A DNA stretch of 64,000 nt from Sphingomonas sp. Ag1 (lineage in GTDB: Bacteria; Pseudomonadota; Alphaproteobacteria; Sphingomonadales; Sphingomonadaceae). The translations under genes and the position numbers were made by a program. The DNA lies in contig NZ_LAZX01000090.1 of assembly GCF_000980895.1 (NCBI RefSeq), positions 105,534 to 169,533 of the forward strand, in the 5' to 3' direction. Below the pieces are notes generated by a model. The model saw nothing but the letters and a program-made list of their open reading frames with translations, was not told the DNA's origin and searched no databases. This document shows, in pieces, positions 8,709 through 17,796 of this stretch. Numbering within the stretch: the stretch's first letter is position 1; each line of letters starts with the position of its first letter.

Positions 8709-9974
8709 ATGATGCCGGTCGCGCTCAGGCGCCCCTTGCGAATGTCTGCACCCCCGGGGCTGGTCCGCATGCGCGTGATCGCCACCGGGATGCTGGTCGT
8801 GATGGCGGCGACGTTCTTCGTCGCTGGCCGGTTGCAGGACAGCGCGCCCGCCTGGGGGTTTGTCCGCGCCTTTGCCGAGGCGGCGATGGTCGGCGGGCTT
8901 GCCGACTGGTTCGCGGTGACTGCGCTCTTCCGCCATCCGCTTGGCCTGCCGATCCCGCACACCGCGATCATCCCGCGCAACAAGGATCGGATCGGCGACC
9001 AGCTCGCCGTCTTCCTTCGTGACTATTTCCTCATTCCCGTCGTCGTCGCCCGCCGCATGCGACGCATGGACGTGGCAGGCGTCGCCGCGCGCTGGCTGGC
9101 GAACCCGTCGTCCGGCAGCAAGCGCGTGACGCGCGGCGCGTCGCGCCTGGTGGTGGAGGCGCTGCAAGCGCTCGATCAGGAGCGGCTTGGCGGGATGGTG
9201 CGCGGCGCCATGGTGGAGCAGATCCGGCGGATCGATCTGGCGCCCCTCATCGGCCGCGCGCTGGAAGCCGCCATGGCCGAAAACCGGCACCAGCCGATCA
9301 TCGACGGCATTGTGCGCTGGGCGGCCCGGGTGCTCGATTCGAACCAGCAGGTCGTCCGCAACATGGTGCACGAGCGGGCCGGTTCCATCCTGCGCTGGAC
9401 CGGGCTGGACGAAACCATCGCCAACAAGATCATCGACGGCCTCGACAAGATGCTGGTCGACATGGCGGAGCAGCCCGACCATCCCCTTCGCGCAAAGGTC
9501 GAGGAAGGTCTGGCGACGCTTGCCCGCGATCTTCAGCACAAGCCCGAGATGCGCGAGCGGGTCGAGGCACTGAAGCTGGCGCTGCTGGAAAATCCGGCCA
9601 TGCAGAACTGGATCAACGGCCTGTGGGAACAGGCACGCCAGGCGATGCTCCGCGCCGCGCGCGATCCCGAACGGCTGCTGTCCGGGGGGATGGGGGACAT
9701 GCTGCGGCAGTTGGGCGAGACGTTGGAGCGCGACGTACGCCTGCGCCGTACGCTGAACCGCTATGTGCGCCGCGTCGCGGTTGGCACGGCCGCCGATTAT
9801 GGCGACGTTATCGTCGGCCTCGTGTCCGAGACGGTTCGCGGCTGGGACGCGCAGACGATTACCCAGCGGCTGGAACATGCGGTAGGCAAGGACCTTCAGT
9901 TCATCCGCATCAACGGCACGCTGGTGGGCGGCATGGTCGGCCTGCTGATCCATACGGTCGACGTGGCGCTCTGA
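8709..9974 (+). CDS. DUF445 family membrane protein (YjiN-like)
   Basis: A 421-residue protein with the DUF445 signature near the N-terminus: FAEAAMVGGLADWFAVTALF followed by RHPLGLPIPHTAIIPRNKDRIG. A hydrophobic helix lies at about residues 23-40, a long helical middle is rich in charged heptads, and a final hydrophobic stretch (INGTLVGGMVGLLIHTV) suggests both ends contact the membrane. The function of the family is unknown. It stands between the efflux operon and the MCE transport operon on the same strand, with a separate hairpin on its upstream side. Confidence 0.9.
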   Translation: MMPVALRRPLRMSAPPGLVRMRVIATGMLVVMAATFFVAGRLQDSAPAWGFVRAFAEAAMVGGLADWFAVTALFRHPLGLPIPHTAIIPRNKDRIGDQLAVFLRDYFLIPVVVARRMRRMDVAGVAARWLANPSSGSKRVTRGASRLVVEALQALDQERLGGMVRGAMVEQIRRIDLAPLIGRALEAAMAENRHQPIIDGIVRWAARVLDSNQQVVRNMVHERAGSILRWTGLDETIANKIIDGLDKMLVDMAEQPDHPLRAKVEEGLATLARDLQHKPEMRERVEALKLALLENPAMQNWINGLWEQARQAMLRAARDPERLLSGGMGDMLRQLGETLERDVRLRRTLNRYVRRVAVGTAADYGDVIVGLVSETVRGWDAQTITQRLEHAVGKDLQFIRINGTLVGGMVGLLIHTVDVAL

Positions 9975-10114
9975 GCAGGAGCAGGCGAGCGATAGAAGTT
10001 CCGGAGATGGCGTGATCGCCGTGCGGCCATGCCGCTGTGCCAGCGTCCATGCAACAAGCCGCCGCTCCGTACGTTCATCTTGCCGAGGTGCGGGGTTTCC
10101 CGCAAAGGGTGGGA

Positions 10115-11212
10115 ATGCGCGCACTGGCCGACTTCAGCGACGATAGCGGAGCGATGCGCTTCACTGGCGATCTGGTGCTGGCTCGCCTTGGTGATCTCCC
10201 GACGCGGCTGGATGATTACAGCGGCTCGGTATCGGTGATCGACCTGTCCGACGTGTCGAGGATCGATACGATCGGTGCATGGGTCATCCACCGCTTCGCG
10301 CAGCGTACCGGTGCCAACATCGAGGGGCTGCGCCAAGAACAGCGTGCCCTCTTCGATCAGGTGGTCAATGCCGATCAGCCTGTTCCGACGCGGCAGCAGC
10401 ATGTCAGCTCCTTCAACCGCGTTCTCGGCGAAGTGGGCGAGGCGACCGTCACCGCGGGACGCACGTTGGTCGGCTTGCTTGGCTTCATGGGCGCGACGCT
10501 GGCGGCCCTGGCGTCGGTCATCCGCCATCCGCATCGCTTCCGCTTCAATGCGACGGTGCAGCGTTTCGAGGTGGTCGGGGTGTCGGCGCTCGGCATCATC
10601 GGCCTGATGAGCTTCCTGATCGGCATCGTCATTGCGCAGCAGGGCGCGGTGCAGTTGCGGCAATTCGGTGCCGAGGTGCTGACGATCAACCTGATCGGGC
10701 GGATCACCTTGCGCGAGTTGGGTGTGCTGATGACCGCGATCATGGTTGCCGGGCGCTCGGGGTCGGCCTTTGCCGCGCAGATCGGTACGATGAAGTTGAC
10801 CGAGGAAGTCGACGCGATGCGGACGATCGGCGTGTCCCCGATGGAGGCGCTGGTGGTGCCGCGAACGATCGCGGCGGTGGTGATGATGCCACTCCTTGGC
10901 TTCTACGCCTCGCTCGTCGCGATCATTGGCGGTGGCCTGCTTTGCTGGTGGCAGCTTGATATCCCGCCGGTGACCTTTGTCGCACGACTGCGTGAAGTGG
11001 TGCCGATCACCGACCTCTACGTCGGCCTGGTCAAGGCACCCGTTTTTGGCGCGATCATCGCCATCGCTGGCTGTTTCCAGGGGATGCAGGTGAAGGGTGA
11101 TGCGGAGCAGGTCGGCATGCGCACGACCGCAGCGGTCGTCCAGGCAATCTTCCTCGTCATTGTTCTCGACGCCTTCTTTGCGGTCTTCTTCGAGCGGATC
11201 GGCTGGATTTGA
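10115..11212 (+). CDS. mlaE: MlaE-family ABC transporter permease with N-terminal STAS domain
   Basis: This is the inner-membrane permease of an MCE-type lipid transporter, 365 residues from the chosen start. The first ~115 residues form a STAS-like domain (VSVIDLSDVSRIDTIGAW), as in other alphaproteobacterial MlaE proteins. The permease part has five to six helices and the family motif GRSGSAFAAQIGTMKLTEEV followed by DAMRTIGVSPMEALVVPR. I choose the ATG at 10115 because AAAGGGTGGGA precedes it; the frame is open to a GTG at 10037 with an ATG at 10049. It overlaps the ATPase gene by one base (TGATG). Confidence 0.92.
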   Translation: MRALADFSDDSGAMRFTGDLVLARLGDLPTRLDDYSGSVSVIDLSDVSRIDTIGAWVIHRFAQRTGANIEGLRQEQRALFDQVVNADQPVPTRQQHVSSFNRVLGEVGEATVTAGRTLVGLLGFMGATLAALASVIRHPHRFRFNATVQRFEVVGVSALGIIGLMSFLIGIVIAQQGAVQLRQFGAEVLTINLIGRITLRELGVLMTAIMVAGRSGSAFAAQIGTMKLTEEVDAMRTIGVSPMEALVVPRTIAAVVMMPLLGFYASLVAIIGGGLLCWWQLDIPPVTFVARLREVVPITDLYVGLVKAPVFGAIIAIAGCFQGMQVKGDAEQVGMRTTAAVVQAIFLVIVLDAFFAVFFERIGWI

Positions 11213-12048
11213 TGGCAGAGCCGGAAAACATCATCGAAGTTCGTGGCCTGAAGAATGCCTTCGGCGACCAGGTCGTGCACGAGAATCTCGATCTGGATGT
11301 GCGTCAGGGCGAGATCCTGGGGGTCGTCGGTGGATCGGGCACAGGCAAATCCGTGCTGATGCGATCGATCATCGGCTTGCAGCAGCCGATCGCAGGCGAG
11401 GTGACGGTGTTCGGCGAACCCACGCTCGGCCGTGCGGAGACCGATGCGCTTGAGATTCGCAAACGGTGGGGGGTGCTGTTCCAAGGGGGGGCGCTGTTCT
11501 CGACGTTGACCGTGGCCGAGAACGTCCAGGTGCCGTTGCGCGAATTCTATCCGTCGCTCAGCCTGTCGCTGCTCGACGAGATCGCATCCTATAAGGTGAT
11601 CATGACCGGCCTGCCCAATGATGCGGGCCCGAAGTTTCCGGCTGAATTGTCAGGCGGCATGAGGAAGCGCGCCGGACTTGCCCGTGCGCTGGCGATGGAC
11701 CCCGAATTGCTGTTCCTCGACGAGCCGACGGCGGGGCTCGATCCGATCGGCGCGGCGGCGTTCGACGAACTGACCAAATCTTTGCAGCGCACGCTGGGAC
11801 TGACCGTCTTCCTGATCACGCATGACCTCGACACGTTGTATGCCATCTGTGACCGGGTGGCGGTGCTCGCCGACAAGCGTGTGATTGCGGTCGGCACGAT
11901 CGACGAACTGCTGGCACTCGATCATCCGTGGATCCAGGAGTATTTTCGCGGGCCGCGCGGCCGGGCGGCAGTCGCAACACAAGAGGCGCAACGGGAAAGG
12001 TCGGAACGATCGACCGCCGGTGCAGCAGCAGATTCAGGGGCTGATTGA
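11212..12048 (+). CDS. mlaF: MlaF-type ABC transporter ATP-binding protein
   Basis: The cytoplasmic ATPase of the MCE transporter, 278 residues. It has Walker A GGSGTGKSV, the signature LSGGMRKRAGLARAL, Walker B LLFLDEPTAGLDP and the switch histidine in LITHDL. In this family it powers phospholipid (or other hydrophobic substrate) movement between inner membrane and periplasmic MCE protein. The ATG overlaps the permease stop, and its own stop overlaps the MCE gene, which indicates tight translational coupling. The C-terminal ~30 residues after RGPRGR are low-complexity and poorly conserved. Confidence 0.94.
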   Translation: MAEPENIIEVRGLKNAFGDQVVHENLDLDVRQGEILGVVGGSGTGKSVLMRSIIGLQQPIAGEVTVFGEPTLGRAETDALEIRKRWGVLFQGGALFSTLTVAENVQVPLREFYPSLSLSLLDEIASYKVIMTGLPNDAGPKFPAELSGGMRKRAGLARALAMDPELLFLDEPTAGLDPIGAAAFDELTKSLQRTLGLTVFLITHDLDTLYAICDRVAVLADKRVIAVGTIDELLALDHPWIQEYFRGPRGRAAVATQEAQRERSERSTAGAAADSGAD

Positions 12049-13010
12049 TGGAAACCCGTTCCAACCACGTCCTGGTCGGCGCCGTCGTGCTGATCCTGCT
12101 TGCCGTGCTGGCGCTGTTCACCGTGTGGATCGCGCGTCTGGGCGGCACCAAGCAGAAGGAGTATGACATCTTCTTCAAGCAATCGGTCGACGGGCTCGCC
12201 CGCGGATCGCAGGTGACCTATTCGGGCGTGCCGTCTGGGCAGGTGAAGTCGATCCAATTGTGGCGCAATGATCCGCAGTTCGTACGCGTGCGGATCGAGG
12301 TGAGCCAGGATACGCCGATTCTGCAGGGTACCGCCGCCACCATCCAGGGCAGCTTCACGGGCACGAGCACGATCAGCCTGGATGGTGCGCGCAAGGGTGC
12401 CCCGCCGATCGTCTGTCCGGAGCGCGATCCCGGCAGCGTATGTCCCTATGGCGTGCCGGTCATTCCGACGCGCACCGGCGGTCTTGGCGCGATCCTGAAT
12501 TCCGCGCCGCAGCTGCTCGAACGACTGTCGACCCTAACCGAGCGGCTGTCCGGGCTGCTGACGGACCGTAATCAGGCGTCAATCGCCGGCATCCTTGAGA
12601 ATACCAACCGCTTGACGGACGCCTTGGCTGATCGCGGACCGGAGATCGCCGCAACGCTGGCGCAGACGCGTATCGCGGTGGCCCAGGCCGGCACGGCAGC
12701 GGAGCAGATCGGCAACCTGGCGGCCACGACGAACGGCATTTTGGCCGAGGACGTGAAGCCGACGCTGGCCAATCTGAACGAGACGATCCGCTCCGCGCGG
12801 CAGAGCACCGAAACGCTGAACTCCGCGATCCAGGATGCGCGACCCGGCCTGCAAACCTTCTCCAAGCAGACCATTCCGGAGGTCAACCAGCTGGTTCTGG
12901 ATCTGCGGCAGATGTCGGCGGCGCTCGCATCGGTCGCGGAAAAGGTCGATCAACAGGGGGCAGCGGCCTTGGTTGGCCCGCGAAAGCTGCCGGACTACAA
13001 GGGCAAGTGA
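12048..13010 (+). CDS. mlaD: MCE/MlaD family periplasmic substrate-binding protein
   Basis: A 320-residue protein with a single N-terminal anchor helix (residues about 8-28) and one MCE domain (about 38-118; GLARGSQVTYSGVPSGQVKS). The following ~190 residues are predicted helical with coiled-coil character (GLLTDRNQASIAGILENTN and later heptads), as in MCE proteins that form a hydrophobic tunnel. The insertion containing CPERDPGSVCPYGVPV has two cysteines that could form a disulfide. Its start overlaps the ATPase stop. The order E-F-D-lipoprotein matches sphingomonad linKLMN. Confidence 0.93.
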   Translation: METRSNHVLVGAVVLILLAVLALFTVWIARLGGTKQKEYDIFFKQSVDGLARGSQVTYSGVPSGQVKSIQLWRNDPQFVRVRIEVSQDTPILQGTAATIQGSFTGTSTISLDGARKGAPPIVCPERDPGSVCPYGVPVIPTRTGGLGAILNSAPQLLERLSTLTERLSGLLTDRNQASIAGILENTNRLTDALADRGPEIAATLAQTRIAVAQAGTAAEQIGNLAATTNGILAEDVKPTLANLNETIRSARQSTETLNSAIQDARPGLQTFSKQTIPEVNQLVLDLRQMSAALASVAEKVDQQGAAALVGPRKLPDYKGK

Positions 13011-13018
13011 GGACGCAC

Positions 13019-13600
13019 ATGAAGAAGCTTCTGATCGGTCTTGCTGCCCTGCCGCTCGCCGGATGCATCAGCTTTGGCGAAAAGCCGCCCAAGGCACTTC
13101 TTACCCTGTCCTCGACGGAACAGGTCCCCGTCGGGCGTGAGCAATCGTCGGCGGGCGCCCGCACGGTGACCATCCAGGTGCCAGTCGTGCCGCAGGAACT
13201 GGCGACCAACCGCATTCCGGTGCAGTCGAACCTGACCGACGTGGCCTATGTCAGGGATGCGCAGTGGGTCGAGTTGCCGGCGCGGCAGTTCGCGCGCGTG
13301 GTGTCCGACACCGTTGCTGCGCGGACCGGCCGCGTCGTCCTGTCGGGGGCGCAGGCGATGGGAAGTCCGGGCGCCCGGTTGTCGGGCGAATTGCGGACCT
13401 TCGGCGTCGATGCGGGCGCTTCCGCCGCGGTCGTGACCTTCGACGCGGCACTCGTCCGTGACGAGGGCGGCGCGCTGGAAAAGCAGCGCTTCGAAGTGCG
13501 CGTCCCGGTGGCCGCGATTGAAGCGGCACCGGTTGCGGTCGCGCTCAATCAGGCGGCCAATCAGGTGGCGGTGCAGGTCGCCGACTGGGTCGGACGCTAA
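13019..13600 (+). CDS. ABC-type transport auxiliary lipoprotein
   Basis: A 193-residue outer-membrane lipoprotein candidate: signal sequence with lipobox LAGC at residues 14-17, then a domain of the PqiC/auxiliary-lipoprotein type (LTLSSTEQVPVGR, RIPVQSNLTDVAYVRDAQWVELPARQFARVV). It is the fourth gene of the MCE operon and corresponds in position to LinN of Sphingobium, where the system is needed for uptake of hydrophobic compounds. ATG at 13019 follows AGGA; a GTG at 13007 overlapping the previous stop is less likely because it weakens the signal peptide. Confidence 0.9.
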   Translation: MKKLLIGLAALPLAGCISFGEKPPKALLTLSSTEQVPVGREQSSAGARTVTIQVPVVPQELATNRIPVQSNLTDVAYVRDAQWVELPARQFARVVSDTVAARTGRVVLSGAQAMGSPGARLSGELRTFGVDAGASAAVVTFDAALVRDEGGALEKQRFEVRVPVAAIEAAPVAVALNQAANQVAVQVADWVGR

Positions 13601-13609
13601 ACCGAATGT

Positions 13610-13640
13610 GCCCCGCCGCCCGACGTTGGGCTGGCGGGGC
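13610..13640. terminator. bidirectional hairpin between MCE operon and peptidase
   Basis: A 12-bp GC stem (GCCCCGCCGCCC paired with GGGC-T-GGCGGGGC, one bulged T) lies between the convergent lipoprotein and peptidase genes. There is no strong T run on either side, but the position fits a shared terminator. Confidence 0.6.
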
Positions 13641-13648
13641 GCCAAGGG

Positions 13649-15061
13649 TCAGCCTTGGGTCGCCAAGGCCTTAGCCAGATCGTGAAGGTAGTCCCGGCCT
13701 TCGTACAGCGCCGTCACCCGGATGCGCTCGTTCAATCCGTGCGTGCCGTTGAGGTCAGGTTCGAGGAAGATGCCGGGAACGCCATAGACCGGCATCTTCA
13801 GCACGCCGAAGAACACCGCGTCGGTCGCCCCCGTCGACATCATCGGGACGACCGGCGTCCCCGGAAAATGCTTGGCGGCGAGTGTTTGCACAGCGCCCAT
13901 GATGCGCGGGTCGAGCGGCGGCGGCACGGCAATCGGGCGCACCGGCTGATTGGCCGTCACCGTCACCTTCGGCCCTGCCAACTCGGTCAGCTTTGCCAAT
14001 GTGCTCTCGACGCTCTCGCCCGGGAAGATCCGGCAGTTGATGTTGGCGGTGGCGCGCTGCGGGAGCGCGTTTTCCGCATGGCCGGCGTTGACTAGCGTGG
14101 CGACGCAGGTCGTGCGCAGCGTCGAGTGAAGCACCTTGTCGCGACTGACGACCGCGTCCGCCCGCTTGTCGGCTGGGTTAGCCAGCAGCCGCTTGATCGC
14201 GGCGCCTGTTTCCGGTGGTAGCGCCTGTGCGCTGGCGGTGAAGAACGCGCGCGTCGTGTCGGTGAACTTGATCGGGAATTCGTAGCCCTGCACCCGCTTC
14301 ACGGCGTCGGCCAGTTCGTAGATGGCGTTGTCGGGCGTCGGCGCGGAGCTGTGTCCGCCGGGGTTGGTGCTGGTGAAGGTGAAATTCTGCGCCGCCTTCT
14401 CCCCCACCTGGATCGCGAGCGCCTGTCGCTTTCCCTGTGCGTCCAGCCGGCCGCCGCCGCCCTCGTTCAGCACGAATGCCGCGCGAACCAGGTCCGGTTT
14501 GTTGTTGGCGAGCCATTGCGCGCCATTGAACGCATAGGTGGTTTCTTCACCGCAGGTGAGCGCGAGCTTGATCGTGCGCCTGGGTTTGAAGCCCTCCTGC
14601 TTGAAGCGGATCATACTGTCTGCCCAGATCGCCGACATGCCCTTGTCGTCGACCGTACCGCGGCCATAATAGAAGCCGTCTTCCTCGATCAGCTTGAACG
14701 GGTCGCGCGCCCAATCCTCGCGCTTGGCGGCGACGACGTCGATGTGCCCCAGGAGAAGCATGGCATCGGCGGACGCATCGGTGCCGGGAAGGATGGCGAC
14801 CACGCCGCCGTCCTCCGGATGCTCCGGCGTCGAGAAAAGGGTTACCTGTGCATCGGTGTAGCCGGCTGATTTGAGCCGGGTGGCGATCTGCTGCGCGGCG
14901 CGGGTGCAGCTTCCCTCGCCAACGACCGTGTTGGTTTCGACCAATTGCTTGTAGAGATCGAAGAACGCTCGCTCGTCCGCCCGGTTCTGTGCTGCCGCTG
15001 CCAACGGCGCGAGCGCCACTCCTGCGGCGGCGACCGTCATGGCTTTCCAAATGCCGCGCAT
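13649..15061 (-). CDS. exported M20/M28-type zinc metallopeptidase
   Basis: This 470-residue secreted hydrolase has a signal peptide (residues 1-24, cut after AAAAQ). The M20 metal ligands appear in order: LLLGHIDVVAA, GRGTVDDKGMSA, the catalytic glutamate pair in TCGEETT, NEGGGG and a late SDTGATDA-like STGATDAVFFGV. A dimerisation-domain segment with GGHSSAPTPDNAIYELA sits in the middle. It probably cleaves small peptides or acylated amino acids in the periplasm. The ATG at 15061 is chosen because it begins the signal peptide; the open frame further upstream has no export signal. Confidence 0.92.
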   Translation of the reverse strand: MRGIWKAMTVAAAGVALAPLAAAAQNRADERAFFDLYKQLVETNTVVGEGSCTRAAQQIATRLKSAGYTDAQVTLFSTPEHPEDGGVVAILPGTDASADAMLLLGHIDVVAAKREDWARDPFKLIEEDGFYYGRGTVDDKGMSAIWADSMIRFKQEGFKPRRTIKLALTCGEETTYAFNGAQWLANNKPDLVRAAFVLNEGGGGRLDAQGKRQALAIQVGEKAAQNFTFTSTNPGGHSSAPTPDNAIYELADAVKRVQGYEFPIKFTDTTRAFFTASAQALPPETGAAIKRLLANPADKRADAVVSRDKVLHSTLRTTCVATLVNAGHAENALPQRATANINCRIFPGESVESTLAKLTELAGPKVTVTANQPVRPIAVPPPLDPRIMGAVQTLAAKHFPGTPVVPMMSTGATDAVFFGVLKMPVYGVPGIFLEPDLNGTHGLNERIRVTALYEGRDYLHDLAKALATQG

Positions 15062-15166
15062 CCCACTCCCTTTTGTCGTTATCTGAACCTGGAGGTTACC
15101 GCGAAGCCGCTGGTGCGCAATGTGCCAATCGATGGTCGAACGGCATGGCGCCATAAGGCGCGGTGA

Positions 15167-16108
15167 TCAGGGACGCGGCGCGGGTTCGGCCTGATCGTTC
15201 CCCAGATCGCCCGTGGCCGGGGCCGCATCGCCCGTCACCTGTGGTACAGCGGGGACGAGGGCAGCGGCAGCCGTCGGCGCGCTGCTCGGGATCGTGCCGA
15301 CGATCGCCGCGGTTTCCAGCGTGTCGAGCGCCTGGCGCGCCGCAATGTAGCGTCGTGCCGCCGCGCTCCAGTTTGCCGCCTGAGTCCCGCCGGGCAGTCG
15401 GGACACTTCCTCAACCGCGGGCTCCACCTGGCCGGCATCCAGCAGGCGCTGGGCACGCGCGAGGCGATCCGCGGGCAGGGGCGACGGCGTGTTGGCATCA
15501 TGCAGGACGACGAGGCGCCGCAGTTCGTCCATGAAGCCGGCGAACCAGCCGTCCGCGCCGGGATTGAGCAGCATCGAACGGTTGGCATCCAATGCCTGGC
15601 GCAGTCCCTCGCGCGTGACGGGATCGCGACCAGCCTCAATCACCGTATTCACCGCCTTTTGCTGGGTTTCGCCGAAGCGTTGTCGCAGCTGATCCTCCAG
15701 ATAGCCAAGGGCTGCGCCCTTTTCGATCGCGCGGCGGGCAGCGAAGGCGATGAGGATCGCCTCGGCACGGCCGGCGCGGTCCTGCGACTGGGTGACATCC
15801 ATGCTGAGGCTTGCCGTCCTCGCCTCCAGCGCCGCCAGCTGTGCGGCAAGCGCGCTTTCGCGGGCAGCGAGGGTGGCCGGATCCACCGCGGCGGGCGCCG
15901 GCGGCGTGGCTGCGATGACGTCCTTTGTCGTGACGGCCTTGTCCACGGCGGCAGGCGCTTTGGCCTGGCGCTGCCACCAGCTGGTACCATCCCGCATCGA
16001 CAGGAAGATCAGCGCGAGCCCGACAACCAGAGCCAGGATCACAAACACCGTGAGCAGGCCAACTCGTGACCGGCGCGGAGCAGGAGCGAGCGGCGCGTTT
16101 TCGTCCAT
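15167..16108 (-). CDS. mitofilin-like (COG4223-type) inner-membrane protein
   Basis: A 313-residue protein with a cytoplasmic N-tail, one membrane helix (residues about 17-36), a short coiled-coil stretch (about 75-115, ALAAQLAALEARTASL) and a helical C-terminal domain (AQRLLDAGQVEPAVEEVSRL, ARRYIAARQALDTLE) that resembles the mitofilin domain. It is 25 bp behind hemD in the order hemC-hemD-this gene. That neighbourhood is the usual one of alphaproteobacterial mitofilin (Mic60) homologues, which in other species shape intracytoplasmic membranes; gammaproteobacterial hemX is the positional equivalent. The last ~40 residues are Ala/Pro-rich. Similarity is judged by eye only. Confidence 0.72.
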   Translation of the reverse strand: MDENAPLAPAPRRSRVGLLTVFVILALVVGLALIFLSMRDGTSWWQRQAKAPAAVDKAVTTKDVIAATPPAPAAVDPATLAARESALAAQLAALEARTASLSMDVTQSQDRAGRAEAILIAFAARRAIEKGAALGYLEDQLRQRFGETQQKAVNTVIEAGRDPVTREGLRQALDANRSMLLNPGADGWFAGFMDELRRLVVLHDANTPSPLPADRLARAQRLLDAGQVEPAVEEVSRLPGGTQAANWSAAARRYIAARQALDTLETAAIVGTIPSSAPTAAAALVPAVPQVTGDAAPATGDLGNDQAEPAPRP

Positions 16109-16133
16109 GCCGCGGCTTATCCCCGCCCGACGC

Positions 16134-16805
16134 TCACCGGTCAATCGCGAGCGTCATGGCGGTTTCGAGCAAAGCCGGGTCGCTGGGAAGGGGCGCAACA
16201 CTGACGCGCTGCCATCCCCCGCCGGCTGCGTCCGCCACCGCCTGGCTGAGCGCTGCCAGTCGGATGGAGCGCCGGGCGATGTGCGCGCCGGCGATGAGGC
16301 CCGCGAAATGGCGTGCCGCGCGGGGCGAGTGAAGGAGGACGATGCTGTCGGCGAGCGCGCGTAGTTGATCCTCCGCAGGATGAAGAGGGTCGCTGGTGTA
16401 GACGACGATCTCGGTGACGCCCGGCAGATGGATATGCGCGCGGCCGGTGAGACGCACCAGCCGGTGCCAGCCGCGTCCCTTGGCGAGGGCGAGCGCTTCC
16501 CTCCCGTCCGAACTGCCCACGATCTGGGGGGTGAGGCCGGCCGCTTCCGCCGCATCGGCGGTGCCACGACCGACGGTGACGAGCGGGAGCGAGGAGAAGG
16601 TGTGGAGCGCTGGCCCTGCCTGACGAACCGCGTTGGCGCTGGTCAGGAGCAGCGCGTCGAAATCGGTCGCGGGCGGCGGCGCCCAGGGAACAGCCGAGAT
16701 GGTGAAGATCGGGACCCGAAGCGCAATGAAACCCGCCTTCGCGATCCGGTCAGCGGTCGCGCTGTTTCCCGGTTCCGGCCGCAGGACGGCGATCGGACGT
16801 GTCAT
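16134..16805 (-). CDS. hemD: uroporphyrinogen-III synthase
   Basis: HemD closes and rearranges hydroxymethylbilane to uroporphyrinogen III in heme and corrin synthesis. The 223-residue product has the poorly conserved two-domain architecture of the family: RPEPGNSATADRIAKAGF at the start, LLLTSANAVRQAG in domain 1, TVGRGTADAAEAAGL near the hinge and IVLLHSPRAARHFAGLI toward the end. Its start overlaps the hemC stop by four bases, which strongly supports the assignment. The downstream partner is the mitofilin-like gene. Confidence 0.9.
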   Translation of the reverse strand: MTRPIAVLRPEPGNSATADRIAKAGFIALRVPIFTISAVPWAPPPATDFDALLLTSANAVRQAGPALHTFSSLPLVTVGRGTADAAEAAGLTPQIVGSSDGREALALAKGRGWHRLVRLTGRAHIHLPGVTEIVVYTSDPLHPAEDQLRALADSIVLLHSPRAARHFAGLIAGAHIARRSIRLAALSQAVADAAGGGWQRVSVAPLPSDPALLETAMTLAIDR

Positions 16806-17707
16806 CCCCCGAACAGATGTCGGACCGAAGCCGGCGCACGGGCGAGCAGGTCGGCCGCCAGTTCGCGGCCAAGCGTGGGGCCATCCTCGCCCGCGATGAC
16901 GCCGGTGACATGCTCCGACCCATCCTCCGTCAGCAGCTCCGCCGCCAGGGTGATGCCGTCGCCCTCGCGCCGGGCAAGCGCGCCCACGGGCGAGTGACAG
17001 GAGGCGTCCAGCGCCGCCAGCAGCGCACGTTCGGTGTGGATGCAGATGCTGGTGGTGGGACAGTCGATAGCCTGAACCAGCGCCAAGGCCGGGCTGTCGG
17101 CCAGCGTCTCGATCCCGATCGCGCCCTGCGCCGGGGCGGGCAGCATGACGTGCGTCTCTATCGCGACGCCCGTGTCGTGCCGGCCAAGCCGCTCCAGACC
17201 GGCCGCGGCGAGGAGCGTGGCGGCAACCTCTCCGGTGGCGAGCTTGCCCAGCCGCGTATCGATGTTGCCGCGGAACAGCACGATTTCGAGATCCGGCCGG
17301 TGGCGCAGGAGCTGCGCGCGGCGGCGCGGGGAACTGGTCCCCACCACCGCGCCGTGCGGCAGCGCGTCGATCGTGTCGACGCCGATCAGGCGGTCGCGAA
17401 CGTCCGCGCGGGGCAACATCGCGGCGATGGCGATTTCGGCCGGTCGGATGGTTTCCACATCCTTCATCGAGTGGACGCAGGCATCCACCTCACCAGCCAA
17501 TAGCGCGCGGTCGAGCTCCTTGGTCCACAAGGCCTTGCCGCCGATCTCGGCCAGCGCGCGATCCTGCACGCGGTCACCGGTGGTACTCACGACGACGATG
17601 TCGACATCGTCCCAACCGTGGGCGGCCATCAAGGCGTCGCGCACCAATCCTGCCTGGGTCAGGGCCAGCGGCGAACCGCGGGTGCCGAGTCTGAAACGCT
17701 GAGCCAC
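16802..17707 (-). CDS. hemC: hydroxymethylbilane synthase (porphobilinogen deaminase)
   Basis: HemC joins four porphobilinogens into hydroxymethylbilane on a covalent dipyrromethane cofactor. The 301-residue protein starts GTG and shows [12 protein letters not shown], the lysine/aspartate segment [20 protein letters not shown], and [12 protein letters not shown] with the cofactor-binding cysteine. It heads the hemC-hemD-mitofilin-like operon. The 89 bp gap to the divergent tsaD must hold promoters for both; it contains a dispersed repeat fragment. Confidence 0.96.
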   Translation of the reverse strand: MAQRFRLGTRGSPLALTQAGLVRDALMAAHGWDDVDIVVVSTTGDRVQDRALAEIGGKALWTKELDRALLAGEVDACVHSMKDVETIRPAEIAIAAMLPRADVRDRLIGVDTIDALPHGAVVGTSSPRRRAQLLRHRPDLEIVLFRGNIDTRLGKLATGEVAATLLAAAGLERLGRHDTGVAIETHVMLPAPAQGAIGIETLADSPALALVQAIDCPTTSICIHTERALLAALDASCHSPVGALARREGDGITLAAELLTEDGSEHVTGVIAGEDGPTLGRELAADLLARAPASVRHLFGG

Positions 17708-17755
17708 CGGTCTCTTCTATCCTGCAGATATCGGGTCCGCTCTATCGGACGTGGG

Positions 17756-17768
17756 CGCCCTTCGACAA
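17756..17768 (-). repeat. dispersed intergenic repeat fragment (TGTCGAAGGGCG core)
   Basis: The 12-mer TGTCGAAGGGCG, read on the minus strand, recurs at 55755-55766 on the plus strand. Both copies are intergenic. It resembles the short TTCGACAAGC-containing repeats common between genes in sphingomonads. With only two copies visible, the repeat status is tentative. Confidence 0.4.
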
Positions 17769-17796
17769 GCGTGGGTCGAGCGGATATGAGCCGGGC

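Noticed and set aside
5163..10124. A very long (about 1650-codon) open frame on the minus strand opposite the efflux pump and DUF445 genes
   Set aside because: It is antisense to two clearly recognised genes, is full of Arg/His/Asp repeats typical of shadow translation in GC-rich DNA, has no domain and no credible start. It reflects codon bias.
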